From: Paramacrobiotus metropolitanus
Lineage: Eukaryota; Tardigrada; Eutardigrada; Parachela; Macrobiotidae
Direction of reading: 5' to 3'
DNA length: 64,000 bases
Assembly (NCBI RefSeq): GCF_019649055.1
Contig: NW_026570223.1
Span: 2,542,001 to 2,606,000, forward strand
A model generated the notes under the pieces. It was not told the origin of the DNA. It saw only the letters and a program-made list of their open reading frames with translations, and did not search any database. This document shows positions 11,797-24,700 of the stretch, piece after piece (position 1 is the first letter of the stretch; each line of letters begins with the position of its first letter). The translations under genes were made by a program, and so were the position numbers.

Positions 11797-14700
11797 TTAG
11801 ATTTTCGGCTTGACAATATTGACAGTGTGCAAACTACCAACGAACTCGCCGAATGTGCTGGTCACTTGATCGGCAATGGCACTGCGTCGGACTCGCTCCT
11901 CAGCCGTATTATCGGTATTAGTACTGACATCCGCATCATCGCGAGCGATTAGCCAGTAAGTCGGGAATTTTAGGCATTCGCGAGTAATGAATGGTCCAAG
12001 TACGGAGTAGTCCATCACCGGAAGTGGGTCAACATAATACGTCTGCCGAATAACCGATCCATCCAGTGTGTAACTACCATCCTACAAAACGGCCAGTCCA
12101 TGTTAGAGCAATTTAAGGCATTCTCGGCAATAATTTATAGCCCTTGCTCTAATTATCCATCGATCCGCTTTGTATTTTCGGTCTTTCAACTTTCTATCCC
12201 ACCACTAAAAAACACTAACAAAGACCAAAACGACGATCCTCCCGCAAACTGATAACCAGCAAATATAGAACTTTTCCCAATAATGCCAAAAAGTACTTAC
12301 TTCAACTTCACGTTCAATTCAACTTTTACCAAAAGTGATTCAATGCCTCGCCAAGCAAACTATAGGCTTCTTTATCTGTACCGCAAAAATACAAAGCGTA
12401 ATTTATTTTCAAAATACAATACCTTAATTTTAACGGCGTATAGTTTACAAAGTGAACTAGTAAGCTATCCGCGACAAACCACTTATTTTGTTTACTAACG
12501 AGTTACAAGCACGAAGTCATCATTATCCTGCAACCGCGGTTGACAACCGGAAAGATTGTTTGACATGAAATGACCCACGGTAAACAAATTCACAGCATAA
12601 TTCGCAGTGACAGTGGCAGTATCCACACTAAAACCTTAAGTAATCGCTAAAACAATTTTCGCCCAGACGACGGACATAAGTTCAGTCCGATGTTATATCT
12701 CTGCCGTATTTGCATTCTTCAGTGCATATTACACAGTGGACCGATGGAAAATGTTATTAGTAATGGTGCTAATAACAACTACAGACTGGGAAATGCGTGC
12801 GCGTGGCAATTCCTGAATTCCGATAAACAGTTATGACCAACACCAACAGCGTTAGCCTGAAAACGAGTCCAAAGCTCAAAGACAACTGCATTTTTCATGT
12901 CCATAATATGGTCAATAGCGTAGCCTTTAACAGCTGTGTGGAGTGTGGACAGTGCACACCCTTGCTTACAATTACCGATAACGTACCTGCATGCCGCGTA
13001 AAAATTCGAATAAATCTTGAGGCGGCTTGATGACTGAACGGTTTAATGGCATGATATAGCATTCGCTGTTCTGTATGTCGTAAATGGCTGTCAAATTCTA
13101 CAAAGACAACAAATCTAACAGTCAGCTAATGATAAATACGTGCACAACCTTAGTCTAAATGGTTTCGCATTATGGCCCTGGAAAATTCATAAAAGAACAA
13201 GTACGTTATATATATAGTACATAGTAAAGTATCAAGTAGTGGGTGACAGAGCTACAAAAATTGCTACAAAAAGCGCTACAATACGATAACTCGAAAATAT
13301 TTACAAAAATATAATATTATCAGATCATGTATCCATCGCACTGCTCACCAGACTGAAATCATGAATGAAGCGGGATGGCTGATTTAAGCCCAGTTGCGGC
13401 ACACGGGGAGTTTGCAGGATCTCCCACATTTGTCGGCGCAGATCCAGCTCGAAATCCTGTTGGAAGCTGTTGATTATCCGGCGCAGATCCAGATCCAAGT
13501 CACCGTTGACGCCGGACTCCGTGGGGGTGCTCAGTAGACGATTGCGAGCCGGTTGGAAGGGATTAACCACGTCGGCGGCCAAGGGCGAATTGGGCTGTGA
13601 CTGGAATGATGCTGATGGGATGCTGTCGTCTGGCTGTGCGTTAAAGTCAAACTGCGGGTTGTTGAAGCGGATTCGACATGTGCCACGGTATCCCTGAAAT
13701 CATTATCATGGTGTGCGTACACTATCTCAGTAAATGTCTGCATCAATGCAACTACAGCTGTGAATAACAAATAAGCAATTGTACAAGCAAAAAGCGCATT
13801 TCCTATTGAAAGTTATTTCCTATTGTTTCCCGGGAACAGTTAAAAGTTTAACATGTAAAAAGATGCAATTATTCTGCAGCTCGTTTTTTTAACTGTAAAG
13901 ATGAACTAACCATACCTCTGGCTGAGAAAAGCGATAGTACAAATAAATGCCTCCCATGGTGGCGCATCCAATGGTCAGCACAATCAATAACCCCAGGCAT
14001 ATCAGGAAGCCAGTGCGGTGTTTGCGATAAGGATGCTGATAAACCGTAATCTGAGACTCTGCATCCGGTGCGTAAGGCGGTGGATCAACTGGAAAAGCCT
14101 GCAAGAGAATCCTACACATTAGCAATTATGGTAATATAGAATAGACTAATTATCACCATTCCTGTGTTAAACATCGCTTGAAACATAATTATGCGCTACA
14201 GACATAGTAAGCACTACATTACACAGATATTCAGGCACGTGTTCATCCTCCCCGAACTCACGGTTACAACTCTCTGAATCAGAATATACAGTAAGTCATA
14301 ATAAAATGCTAAATTTTCTTCTTATTATGGACTTCTACCACATTTTAAATCTAATTCTTTTTTCGTATTGGTGCACCAGTACGTGCGCAGCATACCCAAG
14401 AATATAGGAACTTCCGGTATATTTAGAGTGAAAACTGAGAAATGTGGATGAATCAGAAGTACACATAACTGGAATATTATATGTCTTTAATTACAAATTA
14501 CACGCGTTGTCGCTTGTCCTACTGCTGATATTTCTTTCATCGTTATACATTTTAATTACCTCACTATTTCTACAAAATAAAAAGCGCAGACATGTGTTAG
14601 TTAGGAAAAAATTGGATTTGTATGCCAAGGTCTGCTGAAATCTCACTAACGGGCAAGTGATGATGCAGAACAAAACACCAGCAATCCTGGTCAACAACTT

Positions 14701-16486
14701 TTTGTACGGTCTGTTACTCCGTCTAATCAAACATTTAAGCCCTCTTTAAATCAAAATCAACCAACTTTTACCGCACCACGTAAGTGTATAGGAACATTTT
14801 TATTCTGGGCACTTAGAAAACCAAGTTTTACCAAAAAGTTTTTCTTCAAAACTACCAGCATCAAATTAAAAACAAAAACTATTTCGTTTGTGTCAAATGT
14901 AGTATGTATATGCACATCAGTTTCATTCTATGTCGGCACAGAATTGTAAGAGAACACTAAATTCAGGCAGATGCATTCATTCTGGATGTCCAAACAATGG
15001 GCCAGTATATCTCAGAGAACTGAAAGCAACCCGGCTTAATCCATTTAAAACAGCTATTCTTCAACCGACATACATGAAAATGTCATTAAAAACTAAAACT
15101 GTCATAACCGATTGCATAATAGCGCCGAGCTAACTTGTTTCTTGCAATGTAAAATTTTCCGCTCGTTATCATCGAAATTCCCTACAAAGAGTCCATTTAG
15201 GTGTTGGACTCTGATTCGAAACGCGAAGAGGGAAATGTGGATTGGAAATCAATAGTCAGCTTCACTGATTATCTTGTACAAAGAGAGTCTCCCGACAAAA
15301 GCCTGCGTTCACGTCAAAGAAAAAAGCAGAGAAAAATGTATAAAGTCCTGCGCTCACTATATGCAGATCCCTATTTCGGATCGCTGCACAGCGCGCCGGA
15401 AAAATCAATAGTTCCTTTTTTCAACACCATCCGCTGGTCTACAGAGCGCCGAGGATGATGTATAGTGCGCAGGCGGCCGGAAATTTAACCAGATTCCGTG
15501 TAGGGGAATCGATTGTCTATTCCCGAGCAGTTGCTGCACGCTATATCCGGGATGTTTATGAGAAAATCACCTAAGCATTCGAGGAATTCGAAATACCGGC
15601 GCAATTCAAGGTTATGACTCGGCAAAGATACTTAATCCCTAATAAACAGCAAAAAAGCCGAACTGCAACATTATAACGATTAAATTCACAACAATTAAAA
15701 AAGCATAACATTTCATGGCACATTTCAGGACAAAAATCTTACGCAGAATTTTTGCGATTAAAACTGCGACAAATGGAAAAAGAGGTGAGATTTAGCGTTT
15801 AGCAATTCACAATTTAATTCATGCACTGCTTGCTCTAGTTCACTTCTCTTTGCTGGCACATTTAAATTTTATTCCCATTTATTTTTATTCAGAGCCAAGG
15901 AAAAAAATTTTATTAAAACCAATTATATGAATTTTTCAAGCTAAAACTACGTCAATTTGAGCACCAGTTTATTTTTCACATAAATTTCGCATCAGCCAAA
16001 CCCTGATAGGAAAGCATGTAATCAAGTAAACAACATCATACCAAATGCGCATTAGCTGAATTTAACTCTACCGCGCATGTAGCGCAATGTAAACAAAAAT
16101 CCTCAACTCTGCCACAGAAATTACGCGATAAAAATGAAAGATAACATGAAAGCATCACAGACTAGAACGAACGAAACACAAACGTGCAAATTACAGCATG
16201 CGATTTTATCGGAAAGTGACCTAGACCATCAGCAGAAGGCACTTCGTTTCTAAGAATTACTTCATAAAGCGACTGACCGTGCAAATATTTCATGAAAACC
16301 GTGAAATCTTGAAATTTCTAAAGCCAATGAAAATTTTATCCTGGATGGCACATTTACCGATACCGTTTGCTCCGCATGTTGACATTATTAATTATTTGCA
16401 TGTTCACTTACCGCACTCTCGCTATCCACAACCAAAGGTTTGAGGTCTTTCTTCTCATCGGTTAAGGGTTTCGTTACAATCGTCAT
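11797..16486 (-). CDS. ITM2: ITM2/BRI-type integral membrane protein with BRICHOS domain
   Basis: Type II membrane protein of the ITM2 (BRI) family, whose BRICHOS domain acts as a chaperone and whose C-terminus is normally released by furin. Five exons: 16412-16486 (ATG), 13916-14098, 13349-13693, 12987-13097, 11797-12081; phases close, giving 332 aa (human ITM2B 266). Exon 2 carries the membrane segment FLICLGLLIVLTIGCATMGG then IYLYYRFSQPE. Exons 3-4 give the conserved RFIHDFSLNLTAIYDIQNSE and CYIMPLNRSVIKPP. Exon 5 holds the second BRICHOS cysteine in ITRECLKFP, then a furin-like RVRR and a 28-residue tail. The linker in exon 3 is longer than usual and rich in Asn, Gln and Pro. The cysteine pair of the released human peptide is absent. 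Intron 1 is about 2.3 kb. Confidence 0.9.
15201..15458 (+). other. Unassigned basic ORF inside ITM2 intron 1
   Basis: An 85-codon open frame, with a plausible splice acceptor (CCATTTAG) just before it, runs antisense to ITM2. The predicted peptide is strongly basic (RSRQRKKQRKMYKVLRSLY) and compositionally more protein-like than the flanking intron. Further open stretches follow in another frame near 15475-15570. It could be a decayed mobile element, a nested gene or chance. No family was recognised. Confidence 0.2.
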
Positions 16487-17168
16487 TTTGTCGTATGGCG
16501 AGGCAAGTTATTAAGCAGAAAATTATTCCAGCATTTAGTTTCGTTGTCTGCAATACAGCAGAATTTGTCGAGTTACAAATTTAGTAAACAGATTGTGCAA
16601 TACATAAAGCAGTCAGCATTTGGTAGACGGTGGAAATGTTCTTGTGAATTTGTGATTATTCTTGTCCATAATTATGCACATACCTTCCTCGCACAGTTTC
16701 CACAACGATCCGTGAAAGTAATGCGATCCAGCACAGTAATAAATTACTCTAACAATAGCACCAAAATCGGAATTCTCCAGTTTTCTTGGCAATCACAGTA
16801 TGCGTCTCACATTTTTTATCCAATATGCGAGTTAAAGTGAATGCAGTGACTTAAAGTGGGAACTTTTCAAGTTTACAACACGACAGCCTGACTTTTCGCA
16901 TCGTCTGCCTTTGGCAGCAAATGGATGGATAAGCCACGCCCTCGGCAATCCTTTGGCTTTATCACGAGCCTTTGTGCAAGCGCAATGGATCAGACCACAC
17001 ACGCAGGGTCGCCGCAGACATCATACAGTACCGGGTACAATACGTATGAACATTCGTATAGAACTAAAGCTTATTATTAAAATTAATAATAATTATTGAA
17101 CTATTTTTACTTGTACATATTACGTAAACTGTTAAATACGCGGGGACTCACTAGAATTTTTGGTAAAA
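16487..17168. other. ITM2 upstream region; no other gene seen
   Basis: Lies upstream of the ITM2 start codon and should contain its promoter. No named regulatory motif or coding frame could be supported. Confidence 0.3.
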
Positions 17169-17332
17169 TTACGAAAGCTCACTTGTCAGCTGATTAAAAA
17201 AGCTCATGTCAGGCGTGCACGGTACCTCACAGGAGTACTCTCCGGGGTTGTCATCTTCCCGCTCCCGATACCGGAAGCAACAAAACGATGCGTTCCATGT
17301 ACATTCCCCGGTTGCAAAGCGGATTCTCCTGG
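17169..17332 (-). other. Candidate terminal exon encoding a Cys-rich segment
   Basis: On the minus strand an acceptor (TTTAACAG) at 17333 opens a frame that ends at a TAA at 17169. It reads GECTWNASFCCFRYREREDD, then PGEYSCEVPC and about 16 more residues. The spacing C-x6-CC-x15-C-x3-C resembles disulfide-rich secreted domains, and entry phase is 1. No upstream signal-peptide exon was found. It could belong to a separate small secreted protein or be an alternative 3' exon of the astacin-hemopexin gene upstream on the same strand, since the phase fits its FSG junction. Another frame is also open across the same stretch, so coding status is unproven. Confidence 0.35.
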
Positions 17333-17475
17333 CTGTTAAATGGAGGAATTTTCAAATTAGCGTAAATTACAGTAAGAACGACCGCATAATTGCAACTTTG
17401 CAAGTGTTTATATCTATATTACTATACAGATATCTATATCTACATACAGTACACACAACTGATGCTAATAAGCTC

Positions 17476-17543
17476 ACCGTTTAACCGCGAATCTAACATC
17501 AGCGTATAGCGATACGCTGATGTTAGATTCGCGGTTAAACGGT
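17476..17543. repeat. Perfect 32-bp inverted repeat with 4-base loop
   Basis: Arms 17476-17507 and 17512-17543 are exact reverse complements around AGCG. The right arm lies in the coding direction of the retroelement remnant that follows; the left arm is its inverted copy. No mismatch was found over 32 bp. Confidence 0.97.
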
Positions 17544-18130
17544 CATCCGTTGTTATACCGGAAAGATCGGTGAAACATCTGCTGGGAGTGATACTGGAGA
17601 ACATCTCAGATTGGACCGATCATGTTAAAAAGATCCAAAAGCATGTTCGGTACGGTATATCATTGTTAGATCGTGTGAAAGTCGCCTACCAATATCCCAA
17701 AGCATTCTGCTTTTCTATGCTTTTGTGTCCAGTCTCATCTGGACACTGCTCCCCAGTGTGGAGCAGGGCTTCCGTGCGCTTCCACAAAAGTGGCAAGACA
17801 TTGGCCATTATGCATCATAGCGGCCTCCGAGTGGCTGCAAATTGCGCGGGAGACCCACGGAATCGTTCACGAGCAAGTATGGGATCCTACCGCTTTTTAC
17901 CAGATGGCAACAAACGGCAGCGATATGGTTGCACAAAATCAGGCAGCAGAAAAAATTCCATGTGCCGCAGTACATCGTCGAATTGGTGAAATTCGAACAG
18001 CACGTCAAGCCGTACAACCTTCGGAAAGGAAACCGCACCGTAATCAAGGCGAAAGCAAAGAAAAAGCCGGCGAATAACCATTGTTTAATTGGAGGTTTAA
18101 AAAAAAATGTGTACATTTTTCGCTAATCGT
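17512..18130 (+). mobile_element. Degenerate non-LTR retrotransposon (reverse transcriptase C-terminal remnant)
   Basis: A conceptual frame starting inside the hairpin reads SVKHLLGVILENISDW, then HVKKIQKHVRYGISLLDRVK. This is the LGV-x-I-D...W-x-x-H-I...I...L-x-R pattern of the thumb region of LINE reverse transcriptases. After frame shifts it continues with TESFTSKYGILPLFTRW, YIVELVKFEQHVKPYNLRKG and further basic residues, matching the typical C-terminal stretch (GILPL...YN-x-R). Several frameshifts and stops make it dead. Only the 3' part of the ORF remains, so the copy is 5'-truncated. Clade cannot be assigned by eye; Jockey/CR1/L2-like is likely. Confidence 0.7.
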
Positions 18131-18745
18131 AATTCTTCTGATATTCTTCGGATACTCGTATTATTGGTGTGTTTCAAGAATGCTTTCAGCAGTGTCAAAT
18201 TTGATTTTTCGGACTGTCTTGCAGTTCCTTACTGTTTGGCCAGGTTTAAAATCCCGTACCAGAATGTTACCCTCGCCGGATTAAATGGGTTATTTGCTCA
18301 GTGATAAATACGAGTAATAATAATAATGTGGTGATTCTGTTTTGCCGTTCTCAAGTACCGGCGGATGTTTGCCAGATGGGAACAATTCATACTAGTTTTT
18401 TCTGGTCGTTGTAATTTTATAGTTTTTATTGCATATTTGGATGTGCTTAATTTTTCAGTGCATGTTAAGCAAATCGACCTGCGAACTTCGAATTAGCTTT
18501 TAAGGCATGACAGCATATCACCGCGGCCCACCAAAACCAGAAGTAAACTAACCGTAAAGCGCACTGAAGCTGTGTACATAATTTCTCTCACGAAGCATTT
18601 AAATACTATAGTACATAGTAATATTATTGTGTACAATTCAAAATTATAGACTATACACATGACACGTCAAAACAGAAAATCTGGGATACTTTTGGCATAG
18701 GTTTCAGAATGTTAAATGCCAGCCGACACTCCAAGTAAATATTTC
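18131..18745. other. Retroelement tail and intergenic sequence
   Basis: Fragments in shifting frames (to about 18300) may be the last part of the retroelement. The rest has no recognisable gene. The 3' end of the astacin-hemopexin gene lies at its right edge. Confidence 0.3.
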
Positions 18746-21700
18746 TTATTTCCTGCCAAATTTTGCTGGGCCCATGTACGATCGGGCAGCGGCATAAGCA
18801 TTGCAGTTGAGGACACTACGTATAGGAAGAGGAAATCGACTGCGTTTCTGGAATGAGGAGAGCGATGCGTTAAAAAAATACTTTTTCGATACTGGAGAAG
18901 TGCAAGTCTTTGAAATTGTGCCTTTAATTACCGATGCGTTTAAACAGGGGAACTTCAGTGTCGTTACGCATGAGTAATCCACATCCATAAGGTACATAAG
19001 GTCACCGGAGAATACCAGCGCCACATCTACTGCATTGCCAAGCGATCCCAGTTGGAAACTGACCACGGCATCGATTGTCGACGGAATTGTGGATGCATTG
19101 CCAATAAAGAATTTGCTCTTTATTAACGGAACCTTTTTTGCACGCGTTCCAGCTTGGATAAACTGTGAATTGGGCTCGAATCCATCTACACGTTAAACAA
19201 ACGTTGTAAGGTTTGTAAAGTCAATTGTTTTATTAGCGTTTTCAAAAGCGCAAAAAGCTCCTTTAAGATAATTTAACAGTATACAAGTGTCATAATAATA
19301 TTACGAAACCTGGGTACAAATAATCCGGACAGTTACTGCTCACTCAGTATTCATACTTAAAACCGATCTCGGTTCCCACTTACTATAAATACGGAATTCA
19401 TAGTAATTTCCCGGGTTAACCAAACTCGGGAGCGTAAAGACTGTTTGTAAATTTGGCAAAATGAGGTCATCCTCCACAATCGGCAAATAGTCCAGGAATG
19501 TAAAGTCCGTGTACATGTAGTCATTTTGCGCCTGTGTGGATCAAAAAAGGTCAAGAGCGTTCAGTAATACAGTGAGGTAGTCATTTAATATATAGGTAGC
19601 GCGCTACCGGGCGAAATTTTACCGCGATAATATGGGTGACGCGCTGGTCCTTCTCCGGCACGGTGTAAGCAGCGGTTACCGGCAACGATGATAAATCGGG
19701 GAAGTCTTTCACAATAGCTAATGGGCCATCACGGATGTATCCGGACGTAGTAATCACATAGTAATCGTTTCCTAAATGCACAACCAAAAGATACGTGAAC
19801 TAGCAAAATATTTTTATTTTTATCAATAAAAAAACGAGAGAATCTGTGGCAGTTGCGGTTCACAAAACAATTATATACACATCTACAATACACTGAAAAC
19901 CAACAGTAACGCTCACTGCTTAAAAATAGGTAATGTTTTCGAGTGTTTTAAGAGGGTCATATAAAACAGTCTATAGTTTCAGCTTGTCGACACCTTTTTT
20001 GGTGCACCTTTTTTTTATCCACGTGGATAGCCATACCTGAAAAAATTACTATCCTGCCATCTTGATTTTGTACCGCCGCATCCACACGGAAGCCAGGATC
20101 GCAGATGTTCCGCTTAACACTGCCGCCTTTTCGCTGTACAGCTACGTAATCCGCTTTTGTCGGATCGGCTATCAAATTCCCTTGTACATCCGGGAAATAA
20201 TTTGGGAATTGTTCTTCAGCTGTCGTCGTTGATGAGGTAGTCGTAGTTGTGCTGGTCGTCGTTGTGGTGGTCGTGGGTGGAGTGGGCTTAATAGTGGTGG
20301 AAGTGGTTGGAGCAGCCATGGGAATAATTTTTGGAATGTCCGCATTGTAAATGGATATTGAAGGCCGGTTTTCCCGGTCACGTGAAGGGACGCCGGCTAA
20401 CACCGTGATCGTCGGTTTGTACGCTAAAATGCTCTAGATTTCTTTTTGTACTTAAATGACTATGTAATTACTAATTACCTATGTATTAACACAGTAGTAC
20501 TGATTGTACGTTGCACTATTTTCATCCATCACTTCCAGTCAGTTTTTAGACAGATGTTGAAAATTCTGCTGAAACAACTGCAGACAGAATTGTGACATAG
20601 AAAAAAAACAGAAGCGGTGACGAAGTATACTTAATACTAAAATTTTTATGTAAGTTACGTAACATTGCAAAAAATATATAATTTTTATATGAAACTACAG
20701 TTTACGCGTACTCGTATATATCATGGAAGTTTTAGATACTTACAGTCCAAATTTCGACAAAGGTCATTTTTGATAATGTCTTGACACTGATACTGGATAG
20801 CCATGGCATAACAGTCCCAGTAACTCAAACGCGGTTTATCGCCAATAGTTTTGGTTGCATCGCGCACCGTGAACACCGCTGTTCCCGGTTTAGCGTATGC
20901 TGTTGGCAGATGATGCGTCACACTATTGTAATCATAAGGAAATCCTTGATAATAGACGGTAGTATCCAGATATTTCTGGAACGGATTAAAAGGTACAAAT
21001 TCTGCAATAAGAACGAATTAAACCTGAACACTTAAGCATAATCAAGATTCATAAGCGCAACCAAAACACACTAGTATATGTATTCAAACAGATATTAGAC
21101 CAATGACTTATGTACGTTATATCTAACCATCTTCCAGATTTTCCAGATGCATTTCCAGATAATCATCCCGATCCGGTCGATTGTGCTCGCTTCGTTTTCC
21201 CAGAACATGAAAGAGTGTTTTCATCACCAGACGTTTATTATGCAGGCAACCGTTCTTTCCAGCAGATATTCCCAGTTTTTGACCGGCACCGTCGGTTGAC
21301 AGCAGGCCAGGATATGACCAACATGTTCTATAACGTGCGTATATACTATATATTTTCAGTTTATTATCAATGCAACAGTATCAGCATATCTACTCGTAGT
21401 AATTACACACAAAACATTATATTAGCAAATATAAAATGAGAGCTATATGCAAAAAACAAAAACTGTTTTATGCTACCAGATTTACTGAAAAAATTGGCAA
21501 CCGTATTAGTTCTAATTTTACGTAATCGTGGGACGTCACTAAATACAGATGTTACTCGTACAATTTGTGATAACCGGATCGAATATTGTCAGTTTTAATT
21601 TCACCCAAGTGGTTCATCAAAAGTCAATAAATTACAAATTATAAACTTATAATGATTCAAATTTGATGTTTGCCTCCACATTAACAATACCGGTATTGTC

Positions 21701-24700
21701 CTAGAACTAACCATATTAAGTACAAGTATACTACGCGCGGCGCCCCATAGTTTTGAGATCTCTATAACCAGAAAACTTCTGGAAAAACGGACAACGCCAT
21801 TAGATCCGGGATAGTTCAGAAGTGGCCGGCATGTGTTTTTTTTATGAAAATATCAAGCCGGTATCAAGCCGGCATCAAGACCAGATTGATCCAACCCATC
21901 TTAAAGGTCACCTTGAAACTTAGAAATATTTGCCTAGATACAATACAAAATACCAATTGACATAATTATCACACTAATTAAACCGAAAACAAAATAAATT
22001 ATTGTACTTATTCAAACACTCGCGTTATTCAAACATTGCTGCCGGTGTTGCCGAGCTCGAAACGTTTAAAATCAACTGGTATAAAATGTAAAAAATCAAA
22101 TATAAAATCAATACGAAAAATCACTGGACGAGTGAGTGACCGAAACACTATCACCGACCACTGAGCGGAATCTCCAGATGAGTGGGTGACCGAGCTACCA
22201 CCACTGACCAGTAAGAAAAATCACTAGACAAGTGAGTGACCAAAACACCATTACTGCCCACTGAGCAGAATTTCTAGGTGAGTGACTCATCGAGCGGACT
22301 TTGCTCTTGCTCACCTAACGGCTCTGTGCACTGGACAGTAGTTGTAGCAGGGTTACATCCTCACGTAACGATTTTTCTCCTTACCTAGCGATATTTCTTA
22401 CTGGACAGGTTGAGCTCGGTCAGTCACTCACCTAGTGATTGAGTGCGTCAAAAATCGCTAGGTGAGTACGTGACCGAGCTACCACCACTGTCCAGTGCCC
22501 AGAACCCGTTAGGTGAAAGAGTACCGAGATACCATTACTTTCCAGTGCACAAACTCCGTTAAGTGATCTAGTGACCGAGCTACCACTACTGTCCAGTGCA
22601 TAGATCCCGTTAGGTAGATGGGTGACCGAGCTACCAATACTGTCCAGTGCACAGAGCCCGTTAGGTGAACGCGTGACCGTGCTACCACTACTGTCCAGTG
22701 CACGAATTCCGTTAAGTGATCTAGTGACCGAGCTACCACTACTGTCCAGTGCATAGATCCCGTTAGGTAGATGGGTGACCAAGCTACCAATACTGTCCAG
22801 TGCACAGAGCCCGTTAGGTGAACGCGTGACCGTGCTACCACTACTGTCCAGTGCACGAATTCCGTTAAGTGATCTAGTGACCGAGCTACCACTACTGTCC
22901 AGTGCATAGATCCCGTTAGGTAGATGGGTGACCGAGCTACCAATACTGTCCAGTGCACAGAGCCCGTTAGGTGAACGCGTGACCGTGCTACCACTACTGT
23001 CCAGTGCACGAATTCCGTTAAGTGATCTAGTGACCGAGCTACCACTACTGTCCAGTGCATAGATCCCGTTAGGTAGATGGGTGACCAAGCTACCAATACT
23101 GTCCAGTGCACAGAGCCCGTTAGGTGAACGCGTGACCGAGCTACCACTACTATCCAGTGCACGAACTCCGTTAAGTGATCTAATGAGCGAGCTAGCACTA
23201 CTGTCCAGCGCATAAACTCGAGACCGAGTTACCAGTACTGTCCTTTGCATAGATCCCGTTAGGTAGGTGGGTGACCGAGCTGCCAAAGCTATCCAGTGCA
23301 CAGAGCCCGTTAGGTGAACGTATGACCAAACTGCAATATTACTGAGCAAAATAGAGCAGGGCCTGCTAAGTTCTTAATGAGTGACCTATCTAGCACCACT
23401 GTCCAAGTCTTAGCGTCCTTTTAGTTTGTAATGTGATACTCTCGTGGGTGATTTGATTCGGATGGTTTTTCGCTAAGAAAATTTAACAAAAAATGATCTG
23501 TAAAGTCAAAGTAATTGCGTTCGACTGCACGAAACCAAAACATCCATTTTTTTATAAAATTTTTGTTATCGGGCTCTTCAGATTTATCCGCTCTAAGTTA
23601 ACAATCCGTAAACCGGCCAAGGAGTTTAGAACCCAAGAAACGCGGAGGCGAAGCCGAGGCTGTTTCTTGTATTATATATCTATATCGCATATATATCTAT
23701 ACCGCAAATTTGTATAAGGTGATGTGTGCTAATTCTTGCAATAGCGACACGATAGTGATCGGTTAGGTGCGATCAGTCACAACAATATGTTATTGTATTC
23801 ATTTCATTCTTTCCGTATGTTTAATTACCATACAGGAAACCGCATAATTACTTGTACTAATATGTGCATGAACCGGATCCGGTGTGATGCAGTGAACAAA
23901 TCATGGTCATTAATTATTTTGTTGATAATTGCAGCCTTTTAACGCATAATGTAGCAAATCGCTCGCGTAGCTTTGACGTCTTTTACTTACCCATCAACAG
24001 CGGGACTAATAATTATATAATCTTTTCCAGCATCACTGCGAGCATCGTAATCCACAAAACGAACGCAGCCTAGGCTATCGAGAAATATTTGGTCCATTGC
24101 TTCGTGAATGGTCGCCAGTTCAGTGGAAGCTATATATTTAATACATAAGAATGTGCAAATGTCAACTTAAAAAAAGAAACTTTTTCGAGTTTTACTAAGT
24201 AAGTAACTATCCTATGATAAGTTACGGAGCATTGGAAAATACGATTTACTACATAACAAGCGGTAGAAATAATGGTTTTATTTTTTTTAAAAATAGCAAA
24301 ACTGACTTATACATCTTCGGAAAAACTATTACAACATATTGTGCAGCGTTAAGGAACGATTTCGAATACTGTGCAACGGTTATTGTTGAATAAGTCTCGT
24401 GTATTGTACTTGGTGTTTATAACTTGTCGAATTAAGTACGTGTGTCTTCAAATCGTTTTGATTGGTGAACTGAATTGGAAGAAGTGTTTTATGAAGTCGA
24501 ATTAGTCAGATTGCTTTATAAAACCAGTGATTAGGACAAGACAGGAAAAAACTTGAAAATTTGTTGTATTTTTTGCATTACTTTTTACACCCACATTTTT
24601 TCTAAGCTTTGTATTCATCTGATTATGCATATGCTGATATGCTGTATCTGTTTGATAGGTTTAAAGAAAACACCAAAATGTATAGAAATTTAGAATGAAA

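Noticed and set aside
22432-23349. 305- and 234-codon minus-strand ORFs
   Set aside because: They are translations of the satellite. The 51-bp unit is divisible by three, so frames stay open; repeats are near-identical at DNA level and lie in an intron.
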